Source: Oxalobacteraceae bacterium OTU3CAMAD1 (GTDB taxonomy: Bacteria > Pseudomonadota > Gammaproteobacteria > Burkholderiales > Burkholderiaceae_D). Taken from it: a stretch of 64,000 nucleotides of DNA. The notes under the pieces are model-generated. The model did no database searches, had not been told where the DNA came from, and was given only the letters and a program-made list of their open reading frames with translations. The stretch covers positions 3,348,001 through 3,412,000 of the forward strand of contig CP099650.1 in NCBI GenBank assembly GCA_024123915.1, written 5' to 3'. Shown in pieces: positions 33,091 to 43,596 of this stretch (its first letter is position 1; every line of letters begins with the position of its first letter). The translations under genes and the position numbers were made by a program.

Positions 33091-35174
33091 ATTTTTTCCA
33101 GCGGTTGATCGCCGAAGCGCGTCGCCACAAGTTCGCCACACCAATCTTCCTGTTGGTGATCCTGGCGATGATCATCCTGCCGTTGCCGCCGATACTGCTG
33201 GACGTGATGTTCACGTTCAACATCGTGCTGGCCCTGATCGTCATCATGGTGGCGGTCTCGGCCAAGCGGCCGCTGGACTTCTCGGTGTTCCCGACGGTGA
33301 TCCTGGCCACCACCATGCTCAGGCTGACGTTGAACGTGGCCTCGACCCGGGTGGTGCTGCTGCACGGCCATGAAGGCACGGCCGCGGCCGGCGAGGTGAT
33401 CGAAGCCTTTGGCGAGGTCGTCATCGGCGGCAACTACGTGGTCGGTATCGTGGTGTTCGTGATCCTGATGATCATCAACTTCATGGTGGTAACCAAGGGC
33501 GCCGAGCGCATCTCCGAGGTGTCCGCGCGCTTCACCTTGGACGCCTTGCCGGGCAAGCAGATGGCGATCGACGCCGACCTCAACGCCGGCCTGATCAACC
33601 AGGAGAAGGCCCAGGCGCGGCGCAAGGACGTCGCCGCCGAGGCCGACTTCTACGGCGCCATGGACGGCGCCTCCAAGTTCGTGCGCGGCGACGCCGTCGC
33701 CAGTATCCTGATTCTGATCATCAACATGGTCGGCGGCGTGGCGATCGGCTCGATCATGCAGGACATGTCGTTCGGCGACGCCTTCAAGCAATACGCGCTG
33801 CTGACCATCGGTGACGGCCTGGTGGCGCAGATCCCGGCGCTGCTGCTGTCGGCCGCCTCGGCCATCCTGGTGACGCGCATCTCCGACTCGGGCGACTTCG
33901 AGAAGCAGGTCGGCGACCAGGTGCTGACGTCGCCGCAGGTGATGTTCAGCGCCGCCGGCATGATGCTCATCCTGGCCGTGGTGCCGGGCATGCCGTGGCA
34001 GATGTTCACCCCGTTCGCGCTGGTGCTGGCCTATGTCGGCTGGAAGCTGGGGCAGGTGGTCAAGGCGCCGGACACCTCCGGCATCGATGCCATCGAGGCG
34101 GCGCTGCGCGACGACCGCGCGCCCGAGCTCGACTGGCACAGCCTGCCGGCGGTGCAGCAGTTGCAGGTCGCGCTGGGTTACAAGCTGGTCAGCCTGATCG
34201 ACAAGACCCACGGCGAGCCGCTGACCAAGCGGGTGCGCGGCGTGCGCCAGAGCCTGTCCGAATCGATGGGCCTGCTGCTGCCGCCGATCGTCGTGCGCGA
34301 CGACCTCGGCCTCAAGCCGTCGCAGTATTCGGTGATGCTCTCGGGCAGCGTGGTGGCCCAGGCCGAGGTGTTCGCCGACCGCCTGATGGCGATCCCGTCG
34401 CCGAATGTGTACGGCCAGATCGACGGCATCCCCGGCATCGAGCCGGCCTACGGCATGCCGGTGACGTGGATCGAAACGAGCGAGAAGGCCAACGCGCTGG
34501 GGCTGGGCTACCAGGTGGTGGAGGCGCCGAGCGCGATCGCCACCCACCTGTCCAAGCTGATCCGCGAATACCTGCCCGAGCTGTTCCGCCACGAGGACGT
34601 GCCGGCGCTGATGGACCGGTTAACGGCCCTGTCGCCCAAGCTGTCGGCCTCGCTGGACAAGGCGCTGACGCACACGCAGATGCTGCGCGTATTCCGCGTG
34701 CTGCTGGCCGAGAACGTGTCGCTGAAGGATATCGTGCCGATCGCCACCACGCTGGTCGACAGCTCGGAGACCACCAAGGACCCGATCCTGCTGGCGGCCG
34801 AGGTGCGCTGCGCGCTGCGGCGTCAGATCGTCACCGGCCTGTTCGGGCAAAAGACCGAGATGCTGGCGTTCAACCTCGGCGGCGACCTGGAGAACATGTT
34901 GCTGGGCTCGTTGAACCAGGCGCGCCAGAGCGGCAAGGTGGTGCTGGACAACTACCCGATCGACCCGCACCTGCTGGCGCAGCTGCAGATGAACATGCCG
35001 GTGGCGCGCGAGCAGATGAAGCAGCAGGCCACGCCGCCGCTGCTGCTGGTGCTGCCGCAGATCCGGCCGCTGCTGGCGCGCTACGCGCGCCTGTTCGCGC
35101 CGGGCCTGCACGTGCTGTCGTACAACGAGATCCCGGAGAACCGCGAAGTGAGCATCATCGGCACGGTCGGCTGA
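33087..35174 (+). CDS. flhA: Flagellar export gate protein FlhA
   Basis: A 695-aa protein: eight membrane helices in the first 330 residues, with the conserved FHIPEP-family loop (AKRPLDFSVFPTVILATTMLRLTLNVASTR and RFTLDALPGKQMAIDADLNAGLI), and a cytoplasmic C-domain (about 350-690) that receives chaperone-substrate complexes. The length is normal. It is the last gene of the rightward fliM-flhA run; the next feature is the palindromic repeat at 35215. flhF and flhG, often next in polar systems, are absent. Confidence 0.96.
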   Translation: MNFFQRLIAEARRHKFATPIFLLVILAMIILPLPPILLDVMFTFNIVLALIVIMVAVSAKRPLDFSVFPTVILATTMLRLTLNVASTRVVLLHGHEGTAAAGEVIEAFGEVVIGGNYVVGIVVFVILMIINFMVVTKGAERISEVSARFTLDALPGKQMAIDADLNAGLINQEKAQARRKDVAAEADFYGAMDGASKFVRGDAVASILILIINMVGGVAIGSIMQDMSFGDAFKQYALLTIGDGLVAQIPALLLSAASAILVTRISDSGDFEKQVGDQVLTSPQVMFSAAGMMLILAVVPGMPWQMFTPFALVLAYVGWKLGQVVKAPDTSGIDAIEAALRDDRAPELDWHSLPAVQQLQVALGYKLVSLIDKTHGEPLTKRVRGVRQSLSESMGLLLPPIVVRDDLGLKPSQYSVMLSGSVVAQAEVFADRLMAIPSPNVYGQIDGIPGIEPAYGMPVTWIETSEKANALGLGYQVVEAPSAIATHLSKLIREYLPELFRHEDVPALMDRLTALSPKLSASLDKALTHTQMLRVFRVLLAENVSLKDIVPIATTLVDSSETTKDPILLAAEVRCALRRQIVTGLFGQKTEMLAFNLGGDLENMLLGSLNQARQSGKVVLDNYPIDPHLLAQLQMNMPVAREQMKQQATPPLLLVLPQIRPLLARYARLFAPGLHVLSYNEIPENREVSIIGTVG

Positions 35175-35214
35175 CCCGGGGTCGTAGTCGGGATGGAGCG
35201 CATGACCACGGATC

Positions 35215-35312
35215 CACGTAGGGCGGATTAGGCGGAACGCCGTAATCGGCCATCGATGCGCCGCCGACGGAGCATGCATGGCCGATTACGCTGCGCTAAT
35301 CCGCCCTACGTG
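35215..35312. repeat. Palindromic REP-like repeat, copy 2
   Basis: The arms CACGTAGGGCGGATTAG (35215-35231) and its reverse complement (35296-35312) match the repeat at 747-836. The outer 36-37 nt on each side are nearly identical and in the same orientation, but the loop 12-mer is inverted (CGCCGACGGAGC at 35262-35273). It lies 40 bp after the flhA stop. Confidence 0.85.
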
Positions 35313-35373
35313 TTTCCGTGGTGTTGCGGTGCCTATCCGGCATTCGCGATGACGTCATTTCGCGGCGATCACG

Positions 35374-35804
35374 TCACGTGGCGCTGCAGGCGCCCGCGCG
35401 GTAAAAATAGAAATTGCCCAGCGCGATAAATGGCGTCGCCGTCCCGACCTTGTAGGTCAGCTCGCGCCGCTGTTCGTTGTATGCGGCCAGCGCGCCGATC
35501 TTGCTGCGCAGCTGCACCTTGGCGATGTCGGACGGGAAGTCGGCGTTGCCGCCCAGGGTCACCGTCAGCATCCCGGTGGCCGCATCCTGCCGCCATTTGC
35601 CCGGCTGGTAGAACTGGAAACCGCCCTTGAACGCGAGCGAGCCGTCCGATTGCATCACCATGCAGATGGCCGGATACTCGGCCGCCGGGCTTTCCCAAAC
35701 CTGCACCGGCGCCGGCGCCGGTGTTCGCAGGGCGCAGCCGCCAAGCGCGGCCAGCAGCAGCGCGGGATAAATGTATGCGGGGTAAATGTAAGCTCTCATA
35801 GTCC

Positions 35805-35808
<4 letters not shown>
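35374..35808 (-). CDS. Small predicted lipoprotein coupled to chrA
   Basis: A 144-aa protein with a signal peptide (YIYPALLLAALGGC) and a lipobox cysteine at about residue 25. The rest is a beta-rich domain without a recognised family (SDGSLAFKGGFQFYQPGKW, GMLTVTLGGNADFPSDI). The start ATG 35808 overlaps the chrA stop (ATGA), so it is probably translated with the transporter. A second ATG at 35799 is possible. Function unknown. Confidence 0.75.
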
Positions 35809-37166
<1,358 letters not shown>

Positions 37167-37190
37167 GCGCGCGAGTTTATCATGCCGCTA

Positions 37191-38141
37191 TCATGCGGTT
37201 TCCGCAAAAACATCGTCCGGCGGCAGCGGCTGCGACAGCATGACCGCCATCTCGGCCATGGCTTTGAAGACGGCCGGCGTCAGCGCCGCCGTGTGGGCGC
37301 GGGTGGGGTAGGGGTGCTCGCTGCTGGTCGGCGGCAGTTCGCGCCGCAGGCGGCAGCGCAATATCGTCAGGCCGCAGCGGCCCACCATCGCCGCCAGATG
37401 CGGCAGGATTTCCCGCATGTGCTGCATGGCCGAGGTGTGCGCCGCGCCCACTTCCATGATGACGCCGTTGCCGGCCGCCGGTTCCATCTGGATGACGACC
37501 CGGCCCAGGCCGGGCAGCATCAGTTCGAGCCGCAGCGCCACGCGCGAGCGCTTGCGGCGCTGGCGCGCCGGTTCCTCGTCGTCGTTGACGACCACGCGCA
37601 GCACCAGCCGTTCGGCGCCCCAGGCGAACACGGCGAAGCGCCACGGTTCCATTTCCGTCACCAGCGGCAGGCCGGGACGGCCCTCGCGCAGCGCCGACGG
37701 CGTGTGGTCGGCCATGAACAGGCTCGACGGGACGTGCTGGCCGCTGGCCTGTTCCAGCCAAGCGGCGCGCTGCTCGCCGTAGGCGCGCACCATGGTTTGC
37801 CACGAGCCGGCCATCATGGCCGTGTCCGGCGGTTGCCAGACCAGCTGGCGCGACATGAAGACCTGGTTGGGCCGCATCGCCGACGGCTCGGCCATGTCGG
37901 CAAGATTGTTGAGCGCGGCGGCCAGGGCGTCGAGTCCGGACTGCGGCAGCGGTTGGGCGTCGGGGCCGTCGAACAGCGCGCCGACGCGGCCCGGGCCGGC
38001 GGGCGCCAGCGGCGTGACCGGGTACGGGGCGTTGCTGTCGCGCGCGTCGATCGGTCCGCGCACGGACGGGCCTGGCTGTCCGGCTTGCCGATCTGGGATG
38101 CTCAGGGGGCGCAAGGTGGCGCCGACGCGGTCTACGGCCAT
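37191..38141 (-). CDS. Protein with FliK-like C-terminal domain
   Basis: A 316-aa soluble protein between chrA and flagellin. The C-terminal third resembles the FliK switch domain (LRLELMLPGLGRVVIQMEP, then GVIMEVGAAHTSAMQHMREILPHLAAMV and GLTILRCRLRREL): a beta-alpha-alpha-beta pattern like that of the FliK encoded at 18661. The N-terminal half (about 1-110) is Pro/Ala-rich, and a DDEEPARQRRKRSR basic patch precedes the domain. It could be a second hook-length or filament-related regulator. The assignment rests on the visible pattern and location and needs structural comparison. Confidence 0.55.
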   Translation of the reverse strand: MAVDRVGATLRPLSIPDRQAGQPGPSVRGPIDARDSNAPYPVTPLAPAGPGRVGALFDGPDAQPLPQSGLDALAAALNNLADMAEPSAMRPNQVFMSRQLVWQPPDTAMMAGSWQTMVRAYGEQRAAWLEQASGQHVPSSLFMADHTPSALREGRPGLPLVTEMEPWRFAVFAWGAERLVLRVVVNDDEEPARQRRKRSRVALRLELMLPGLGRVVIQMEPAAGNGVIMEVGAAHTSAMQHMREILPHLAAMVGRCGLTILRCRLRRELPPTSSEHPYPTRAHTAALTPAVFKAMAEMAVMLSQPLPPDDVFAETA

Positions 38142-38178
38142 CAGGCTCGCTCTTTAATGTGGCTGATTCGATTCGGTG

Positions 38179-38210
38179 AAAAAAAAGCCAACCGAAAACT
38201 CCGGTTGGCT
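38179..38210 (-). terminator. Rho-independent terminator of the flagellin gene
   Basis: On the minus strand the stem AGCCAACCG/CGGTTGGCT with a 7-nt loop is followed by eight U residues, 42 nt after the flagellin stop. It separates flagellin from the FliK-like gene. Confidence 0.9.
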
Positions 38211-38251
38211 CCTTGTTTTCCCGTCCCGCGCGCGGAACGGAAAGGCTACGA

Positions 38252-39157
38252 TTATTGCAGCAAGGACATAACCAGGGACGACGTGCTGTTCGACTGCTTC
38301 AGCATCGCGGTACCGGCTTGCAGCAGCATCTGGCTGGAAGTCATGTTCGACGATTCGGTCGCGAAGTCGGTGTCCATGATACGGCCAGTTGCCGCTTTCG
38401 TGTTGCTCGAAATGTTGGACAGGTTGTTGTAGATGTGATCCAGACGGTTCGAGGCAGCGCCCAGCGACGAACGGATGCCGCCGACCTGGTCGATTGCGGT
38501 GCTGATGGTGTCGATGGTGTTGTTGGCCGCGGTTTGACCGGCTGCATTGCTGGCCGAGGCGGTACCGTCGGTGCCGTCCGAGATTTCGGTGCCGACAGCG
38601 GCGCCGCCGGCGGCGTAGCGTGCGGAGACGGCGGTCAGGGCGGTGCCGGTCAGGGCGGTCATGGCGGTCGACAGGTCGATCGTCATTTGCTCGGACTTGG
38701 TGGCGCCGATCTGGAACGTCATCGACGCTGCAATGGTGCCGCCGTCCATCAGCTTGGCGCCGCCGAAGGTGCTGTTTTTCATTACGTTGTTCAATTCGCT
38801 ACCCAGCGCGTCGAACTCCGACTGCAGTGCAGCCTGGTCTTTTGCGGTCGACGAGGCGTCGGCTGCCTGGGTGGCCAGGTCTTTCATGCGGATCAGCATG
38901 TTGGTGACTTCGTCAAACGCGCCTTCGGCCGTTTGCAGCATCGAGATCGAATTCTGGGTGTTGCGCATGGCCATGGCCATACCGCTCGATTGTGCTTTCA
39001 GGCGGGTTGCAATCTGCAGGCCGGCAGCATCGTCCATCGCCGAGTTGACACGGAAGCCGGTGCTCAGGCGGGTCTGCGAGGTCGACAGCGACGACTGGGT
39101 GCGCGAGATCGAGTTTTGTGCCGAAAGGGCGGAAGAGTTGGTGTGAAGGCTCAGCAT
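38252..39157 (-). CDS. fliC: Flagellin (lateral type)
   Basis: A 301-aa flagellin with complete N- and C-terminal D0/D1 helices: LHTNSSALSAQNSISRTQSSLSTSQTRLSTGFRVNSAMDDAAGLQIATRL and, at the end, RLDHIYNNLSNISSNTKAATGRIMDTDFATESSNMTSSQMLLQAGTAML. The central variable part is short (about 150-225). ATG 39157 has CAGGAG 8 nt upstream. The gene stands alone, with its own terminator and a late-promoter-like motif 60 nt upstream. FliS (20428) and FliD (20875) are its expected partners. It is the only flagellin in the window. Confidence 0.95.
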   Translation of the reverse strand: MLSLHTNSSALSAQNSISRTQSSLSTSQTRLSTGFRVNSAMDDAAGLQIATRLKAQSSGMAMAMRNTQNSISMLQTAEGAFDEVTNMLIRMKDLATQAADASSTAKDQAALQSEFDALGSELNNVMKNSTFGGAKLMDGGTIAASMTFQIGATKSEQMTIDLSTAMTALTGTALTAVSARYAAGGAAVGTEISDGTDGTASASNAAGQTAANNTIDTISTAIDQVGGIRSSLGAASNRLDHIYNNLSNISSNTKAATGRIMDTDFATESSNMTSSQMLLQAGTAMLKQSNSTSSLVMSLLQ

Positions 39158-39216
39158 GGAAATACTCCTGGTAGGTGGATTCAGTTCGGAGCGTCGGTAT
39201 TTTGCGCTCTCCCAAG

Positions 39217-39247
39217 TACAAGACGACCGTACCGGGAAGGACATTAA
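39217..39247 (-). promoter_or_regulatory. Candidate sigma28-type promoter for flagellin
   Basis: On the minus strand TTAAT (39247-39243) is 20 nt from GTCGTCTTGTA (39227-39217). It matches the elements before flgK (4286) and fliD (22330). Promoter activity is inferred from this conservation and from the class of genes. Confidence 0.6.
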
Positions 39248-39393
39248 ATGCTTTGTGGAAATTTCTTAAAAAAAATATGTAACAGGAGCTTTGCCCGAGC
39301 GGAACCGCCGCGTTGGTGCTTCCTATCCGCTATTTTCCACCAGTCAATTATCTTCCGTTTCCTGCCAGCAGTCGCGCTAAATCGCACCCCGCA

Positions 39394-39425
39394 TAAAAAA
39401 ACAGCACGGTCCGAAGGCCGTGCTG
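39394..39425 (-). terminator. Rho-independent terminator after the ETF-QO gene
   Basis: The stem CAGCACGG/CCGTGCTG is followed on the minus strand by seven U residues, 20 nt beyond the stop of the gene at 39445-41121. Confidence 0.88.
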
Positions 39426-39444
39426 CGTGGATATTGTTGCTTTT

Positions 39445-41121
39445 TTACATATTCGGATAGTTCGGCCCGCCGCCGCCCTCGGGCGTCACCCAGACAATGT
39501 TCTGGGTCGGGTCCTTGATATCGCAGGTTTTACAGTGGACACAGTTTTGCGCGTTGATCTGCAGGCGGTCGGCGCCGGCGTCGGTCTTGACGAACTCGTA
39601 CACCCCGGCCGGACAGTAGCGCGCCTCCGGCCCGGCGTACTGGGCCAGGTTGACGTCGACCGGCACGCTCGCGTTCTTCAACGTCAGGTGGACCGGCTGG
39701 TCTTCGGCGTGGTTGGTGTTGGAGATGAATACCGACGACAGGCGGTCGAAGGTCAGCTTGCCGTCCGGCTTGGGATACACAATCGGCGAGAACTGCGAGG
39801 CCGGTTTCAGGCATTCGTGGTCGGCGTGGGTGTGGTGCAGGGTCCAGGGCGCCTTGCCGCGGAAGACGATCTGGTCGATGCCCGTCATCAGCGAGCCCAG
39901 CACCAGGCCCTTGTTGAGCCATGGCTTGACGTTGCGCGCCACGTGCAGCTCCTCGTGCAGCCACGATTGTTCGAACGCGGCCGGGAAGGCGGCCAGCTCG
40001 TCGTGCTGGCGGCCCGCGCCCAGCGCCTCGAACGCGGCCTCGGCGGCCAGCATGCCGGTCTTGATGGCCGCGTGGCTGCCTTTGATGCGGCTCATGTTCA
40101 GGAAGCCGGCGTCGCAGCCGATCAGCGCGCCGCCCGGGAACACCAGCTTCGGCAAGGATTGCAACCCCCCGGCGGTAATTGCGCGGGCGCCGTAGGAGAT
40201 GCGCTTGGCGCCCTCGAAGAACGGCTTGATGGCCGGGTGGGTCTTGTAGCGCTGGAATTCCTCGTACGGCGACAAGTAGGGATTTTCATAATTGAGCCCG
40301 ACCACATAGCCGACCACGACCTGATTGTTCTCCATGTGGTACAGGAAGGAGCCGCCGTAGGTCTTGTTGTCCAGCGGCCAGCCGGTGGTGTGGACCACCA
40401 GGCCGGGCTGGTGTTTGGCCGGATCGATTTCCCACAGTTCCTTGATGCCGATGCCGTACGATTGCGGGTCCTTGCCCTTGTTCAGGTCGTACTTGGCCAT
40501 CAACTGCTTGCCCAGGTGGCCGCGCGAGCCTTCGGCGAACAAGGTGTATTTGCCGTGCAGCTCCATGCCCAGCTGGAAGTCCGAGCCGGCTTCGCCGTCG
40601 CGCTTGACGCCCATGTTGCCGGTGGCGACGCCCTTGACGGAACCGTCGTCGTTGTACAGGATCTCTGCGGCGGGGAAGCCGGGGAAGATCTCGACGCCCA
40701 GCGCCTCGGCCTGCTGGCCCAGCCAGCGCACCACGTTGCCCAGCGAGATGACGTAATTGCCATGGTTTTCAAAGCAGGCCGGCAGCGCGAAGCCCGGCGT
40801 CTTGAAGGACTTGGTTTCGGTCAGGAACAGCACGCGATCCTCGGTGACGGCGGTGTTGAGCGGCGCGCCTTTTTCCTTCCAGTCGGGGATCAGCTCGGTC
40901 AGCGCCTTCGGGTCCATGACGGCGCCCGACAGGATGTGGGCGCCCAGCTCGCCGCCTTTTTCCAGCACGACGACCGAGACTTCCTGGCCTTTGTCGGCCG
41001 CCAGCTGCTTGATGCGGATCGCCGCCGACAAACCGGCGGGGCCGCCGCCGACGATGACGACGTCGTACTCCATCGCGTCGCGCGGGCCGTACTGTTCTAC
41101 GAGATTTTGAGGCTGTGTCAT
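39445..41121 (-). CDS. Electron transfer flavoprotein-ubiquinone oxidoreductase
   Basis: A 558-aa membrane-associated flavo-iron-sulfur enzyme that passes electrons from ETF to ubiquinone. The N-terminal FAD-binding motif VIVGGGPAGLSAAI is at about 22-35. The C-terminus has a 4Fe-4S cluster region (NAQNCVHCKTCDIKDPTQNI) and the ETF-QO end VTPEGGGGPNYPNM. The length equals the usual 550 aa. It serves fatty-acid and branched-chain amino-acid oxidation. It is a single gene with its own terminator. Confidence 0.95.
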   Translation of the reverse strand: MTQPQNLVEQYGPRDAMEYDVVIVGGGPAGLSAAIRIKQLAADKGQEVSVVVLEKGGELGAHILSGAVMDPKALTELIPDWKEKGAPLNTAVTEDRVLFLTETKSFKTPGFALPACFENHGNYVISLGNVVRWLGQQAEALGVEIFPGFPAAEILYNDDGSVKGVATGNMGVKRDGEAGSDFQLGMELHGKYTLFAEGSRGHLGKQLMAKYDLNKGKDPQSYGIGIKELWEIDPAKHQPGLVVHTTGWPLDNKTYGGSFLYHMENNQVVVGYVVGLNYENPYLSPYEEFQRYKTHPAIKPFFEGAKRISYGARAITAGGLQSLPKLVFPGGALIGCDAGFLNMSRIKGSHAAIKTGMLAAEAAFEALGAGRQHDELAAFPAAFEQSWLHEELHVARNVKPWLNKGLVLGSLMTGIDQIVFRGKAPWTLHHTHADHECLKPASQFSPIVYPKPDGKLTFDRLSSVFISNTNHAEDQPVHLTLKNASVPVDVNLAQYAGPEARYCPAGVYEFVKTDAGADRLQINAQNCVHCKTCDIKDPTQNIVWVTPEGGGGPNYPNM

Positions 41122-41365
41122 GGTCTTTTTATAGTGGTTATGATGTTTTTAATAGGGGACGGTTACGTGATGAAGAAAATTTTAGCACGAGTGTGCTTCT
41201 TTTTCCGTCCGAATGCAACTTTGGCGCCATTTTGAGGGACATTATTAGACACCGCAATCTAATACTGGCGATTTGTGTAATGATTACGTTTCGACAGCCG
41301 GGGCGTACACCTGGGGTTAGACCCGGCCATCACGAATTCGTCACCAATAAATCTAGGAGTAGCTC

Positions 41366-42142
41366 GTGGGCATAGAAGTCAACTTTGAGGGAAAAATCGC
41401 GCTGATCACCGGCGCCTCCAGCGGTCTGGGAGCCCGGTTCGCCAAAGTGCTGGCCCAGGCCGGCGCCCAGGTGGTGCTGGCCTCGCGCCGCACCGAGCGG
41501 CTCAAGGAGCTGCGCGCCGAGATCGAGGCCGACGGCGGCGCCGCGCACGTGGTCAGCCTGGACGTGACCGACTTCGCCAGCATCAAGTCGGCCATCGCCC
41601 ATGCCGAGACCGAGGCCGGGCCGATCGACATCCTGGTCAACAACTCCGGCGTGTCGACCACGCAGCGGCTGGTCGATGTCACGCCCGAGGACTATGCCTT
41701 CGTGATGGACACCAACCTGCGCGGCGCGTTTTTTGTCGCGCAGCAGACCGCCAAGCGCATGATCGCGCGCGCCAAGGGCGACCCGAGCAAGAAGCACCGC
41801 ATCATCAACATCGCCTCGGTGGCGGGCTTGCGCGTGCTGCCGCAGATCGGCGTCTATTGCATGAGCAAGGCCGGCGTGGTGCAGATGACCAAGGCGATGG
41901 CGGTGGAGTGGGGCAAGTACGGAATCAACACCAACGCCATTTGTCCCGGCTACATCTCGACCGAGATCAACGAGGATTATTTCGCCAGCGAGCAGGGGCA
42001 AAAGCTGATCAACATGCTGCCGCGCAAGCGTCCCGGCACGCCGGAGGATCTGGATGGTTTGCTGTTGCTGCTGGCGGGTGAGGATTCGAACTTCATCAAC
42101 GGCGCGATCATCTCCGCCGACGATGGGATGACGGCTATGTAG
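41366..42142 (+). CDS. SDR-family oxidoreductase
   Basis: A 258-aa classical short-chain dehydrogenase: TGASSGLGARF nucleotide motif at about 16-26, NNSG, IASVAG with the active-site Ser, and YCMSK with the catalytic Tyr and Lys. GTG 41366 has TAGGAG 6 nt upstream. It resembles 3-oxoacyl-ACP/CoA reductases and 3-hydroxyacyl-CoA-type dehydrogenases, but the substrate cannot be fixed. It is convergent with, and overlaps by 8 nt, the regulator gene at 42135. Confidence 0.9.
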   Translation: MGIEVNFEGKIALITGASSGLGARFAKVLAQAGAQVVLASRRTERLKELRAEIEADGGAAHVVSLDVTDFASIKSAIAHAETEAGPIDILVNNSGVSTTQRLVDVTPEDYAFVMDTNLRGAFFVAQQTAKRMIARAKGDPSKKHRIINIASVAGLRVLPQIGVYCMSKAGVVQMTKAMAVEWGKYGINTNAICPGYISTEINEDYFASEQGQKLINMLPRKRPGTPEDLDGLLLLLAGEDSNFINGAIISADDGMTAM

Positions 42143-42701
42143 TGAGCTGGATGCCCACCAGTTTATGCACCAACTCGGAGGAAGTGGAGGCCGAGAATTT
42201 ACGCATCAGCTTGGCACGGTGCATTTCCACCGTGCGCGGGCTGAGGTCGATCTGGCGGGCGATGCTTTTGCTGGTCTTGCCCTCGACCAGCAGGGCGGCG
42301 ATCTCCCGTTCGCGCGGGGTCAGCTCGGCGGTGACGGGACGCTTTTCGCTGACGTCCTCGAAGGTCCAGATGCCGGGGCCCAGCGGTTCCTGGGCCTTCA
42401 TCGAATGGCCGGTGACGTGGCACCAGAACAGTTCGCCATTGGCGCGGCGCATGATGCGCTCGTCCGAGTAGCGGCCCTTGGCGTTCATGATCGGAATGAT
42501 GCGGTCGCCGGTGCGCAGGAACTCGTCCATCGTCGGATACAGCGCCAGGAAGGACAAGCCTTCGAGCTGGACGCGCGTATAGCCAAACATCAACGCCAGC
42601 GCGTCGTTGCAGCGCTGGATGACGCGATTTTCCGAGATGCACATGCCAACCGGCGCGTGCAGGAAAATGGATTCGTAGTCGATGGCGGGAGCGGCGTTCA
42701 T
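42135..42701 (-). CDS. PAS-LuxR transcriptional regulator
   Basis: A 188-aa protein: an N-terminal PAS fold (about 8-115: FLHAPVGMCISENRVIQRCNDALALMFGYTRVQLEG) and a C-terminal LuxR helix-turn-helix (about 127-180: LTPREREIAALLVEGKTSKSIARQIDLSPRTVEMHRAKLMRK). No receiver domain is present, so a small molecule or redox state may be sensed by the PAS domain. It is divergent from scoA with a 176-bp spacer, which suggests that it may regulate the CoA-transferase genes. Confidence 0.9.
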   Translation of the reverse strand: MNAAPAIDYESIFLHAPVGMCISENRVIQRCNDALALMFGYTRVQLEGLSFLALYPTMDEFLRTGDRIIPIMNAKGRYSDERIMRRANGELFWCHVTGHSMKAQEPLGPGIWTFEDVSEKRPVTAELTPREREIAALLVEGKTSKSIARQIDLSPRTVEMHRAKLMRKFSASTSSELVHKLVGIQLTT

Positions 42702-42877
42702 TATGAAAGTGGCAGGTAGTTCTACGGTATTGTGCTTTTAGAGAGCGTATTCTATGCTGAGACGCCGCATCAGTAGCGCAGTTAACAACGTTATCAACTG
42801 ATTTAGCAACAAAGCACGAACAATCGACTTCGATACATAAGACCAGCACCACTTAAATACAAGAGTTAAGGGACAAC

Positions 42878-43576
42878 ATGAACAAAATCTATCCGGATGC
42901 CGCCGCAGCCTTGGCGGGCGTCGTTCAAAACGGTCAAACGATCGCCGTGGGCGGCTTCGGTTTGTGCGGCATACCCGAAGCGCTGATCGGCGCGTTGCGC
43001 GATTCCGGCGTGACCGGCTTGACCGCCATCTCCAACAACGCCGGCGTCGACGGCTTCGGCCTGGGCCAGCTGCTTGAAACGCGCCAGATCAAGAAGATGA
43101 TCGCATCCTACGTCGGGGAAAACAAGGAGTTCGCGCGCCAGTACCTGGCCGGCGAGCTGGAACTGGAATTCACGCCGCAAGGCACCCTGGCCGAGAAGCT
43201 GCGCGCCGGCGGCGCCGGCATTCCCGCCTTCTTCACCAAGACCGGCGTCGGCACCATCGTCGCCGACGGCAAGGAAATCCGCGAATTCGACGGCGAACAA
43301 TATGTGATGGAACGCAGCCTGGTGGCCGACGTGGCGCTGGTCAAGGCATGGAAGGCCGACAAGGCCGGCAACCTGGTGTTCCGCAAGACCGCCCGCAACT
43401 TCAACCCGAACGCGGCGATGGCCGGCAAGATCACCATCGTCGAAGTGGAGCACCTGGTCGAGATCGGCGAGATCGATCCGGACGCCGTGCACCTGCCGAG
43501 CATTTTCGTGCACCGCATCGTCGTCAACGCGACGCCGGAAAAACGCATCGAGCAGCGCACCGTGCGCGCCAACTAA
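42878..43576 (+). CDS. scoA: 3-oxoacid CoA-transferase, subunit A
   Basis: A 232-aa subunit with the family I CoA-transferase alpha signature ([46 protein letters not shown]) and [16 protein letters not shown]. It transfers CoA between succinyl-CoA and acetoacetate or a related 3-oxoacid. AAGGGA lies before ATG 42878. It is followed after 20 bp by the B subunit. Substrate preference is inferred from similarity to succinyl-CoA:3-ketoacid transferases. Confidence 0.93.
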   Translation: MNKIYPDAAAALAGVVQNGQTIAVGGFGLCGIPEALIGALRDSGVTGLTAISNNAGVDGFGLGQLLETRQIKKMIASYVGENKEFARQYLAGELELEFTPQGTLAEKLRAGGAGIPAFFTKTGVGTIVADGKEIREFDGEQYVMERSLVADVALVKAWKADKAGNLVFRKTARNFNPNAAMAGKITIVEVEHLVEIGEIDPDAVHLPSIFVHRIVVNATPEKRIEQRTVRAN

Positions 43577-43596
43577 GAACATCGGAGACAACTATC

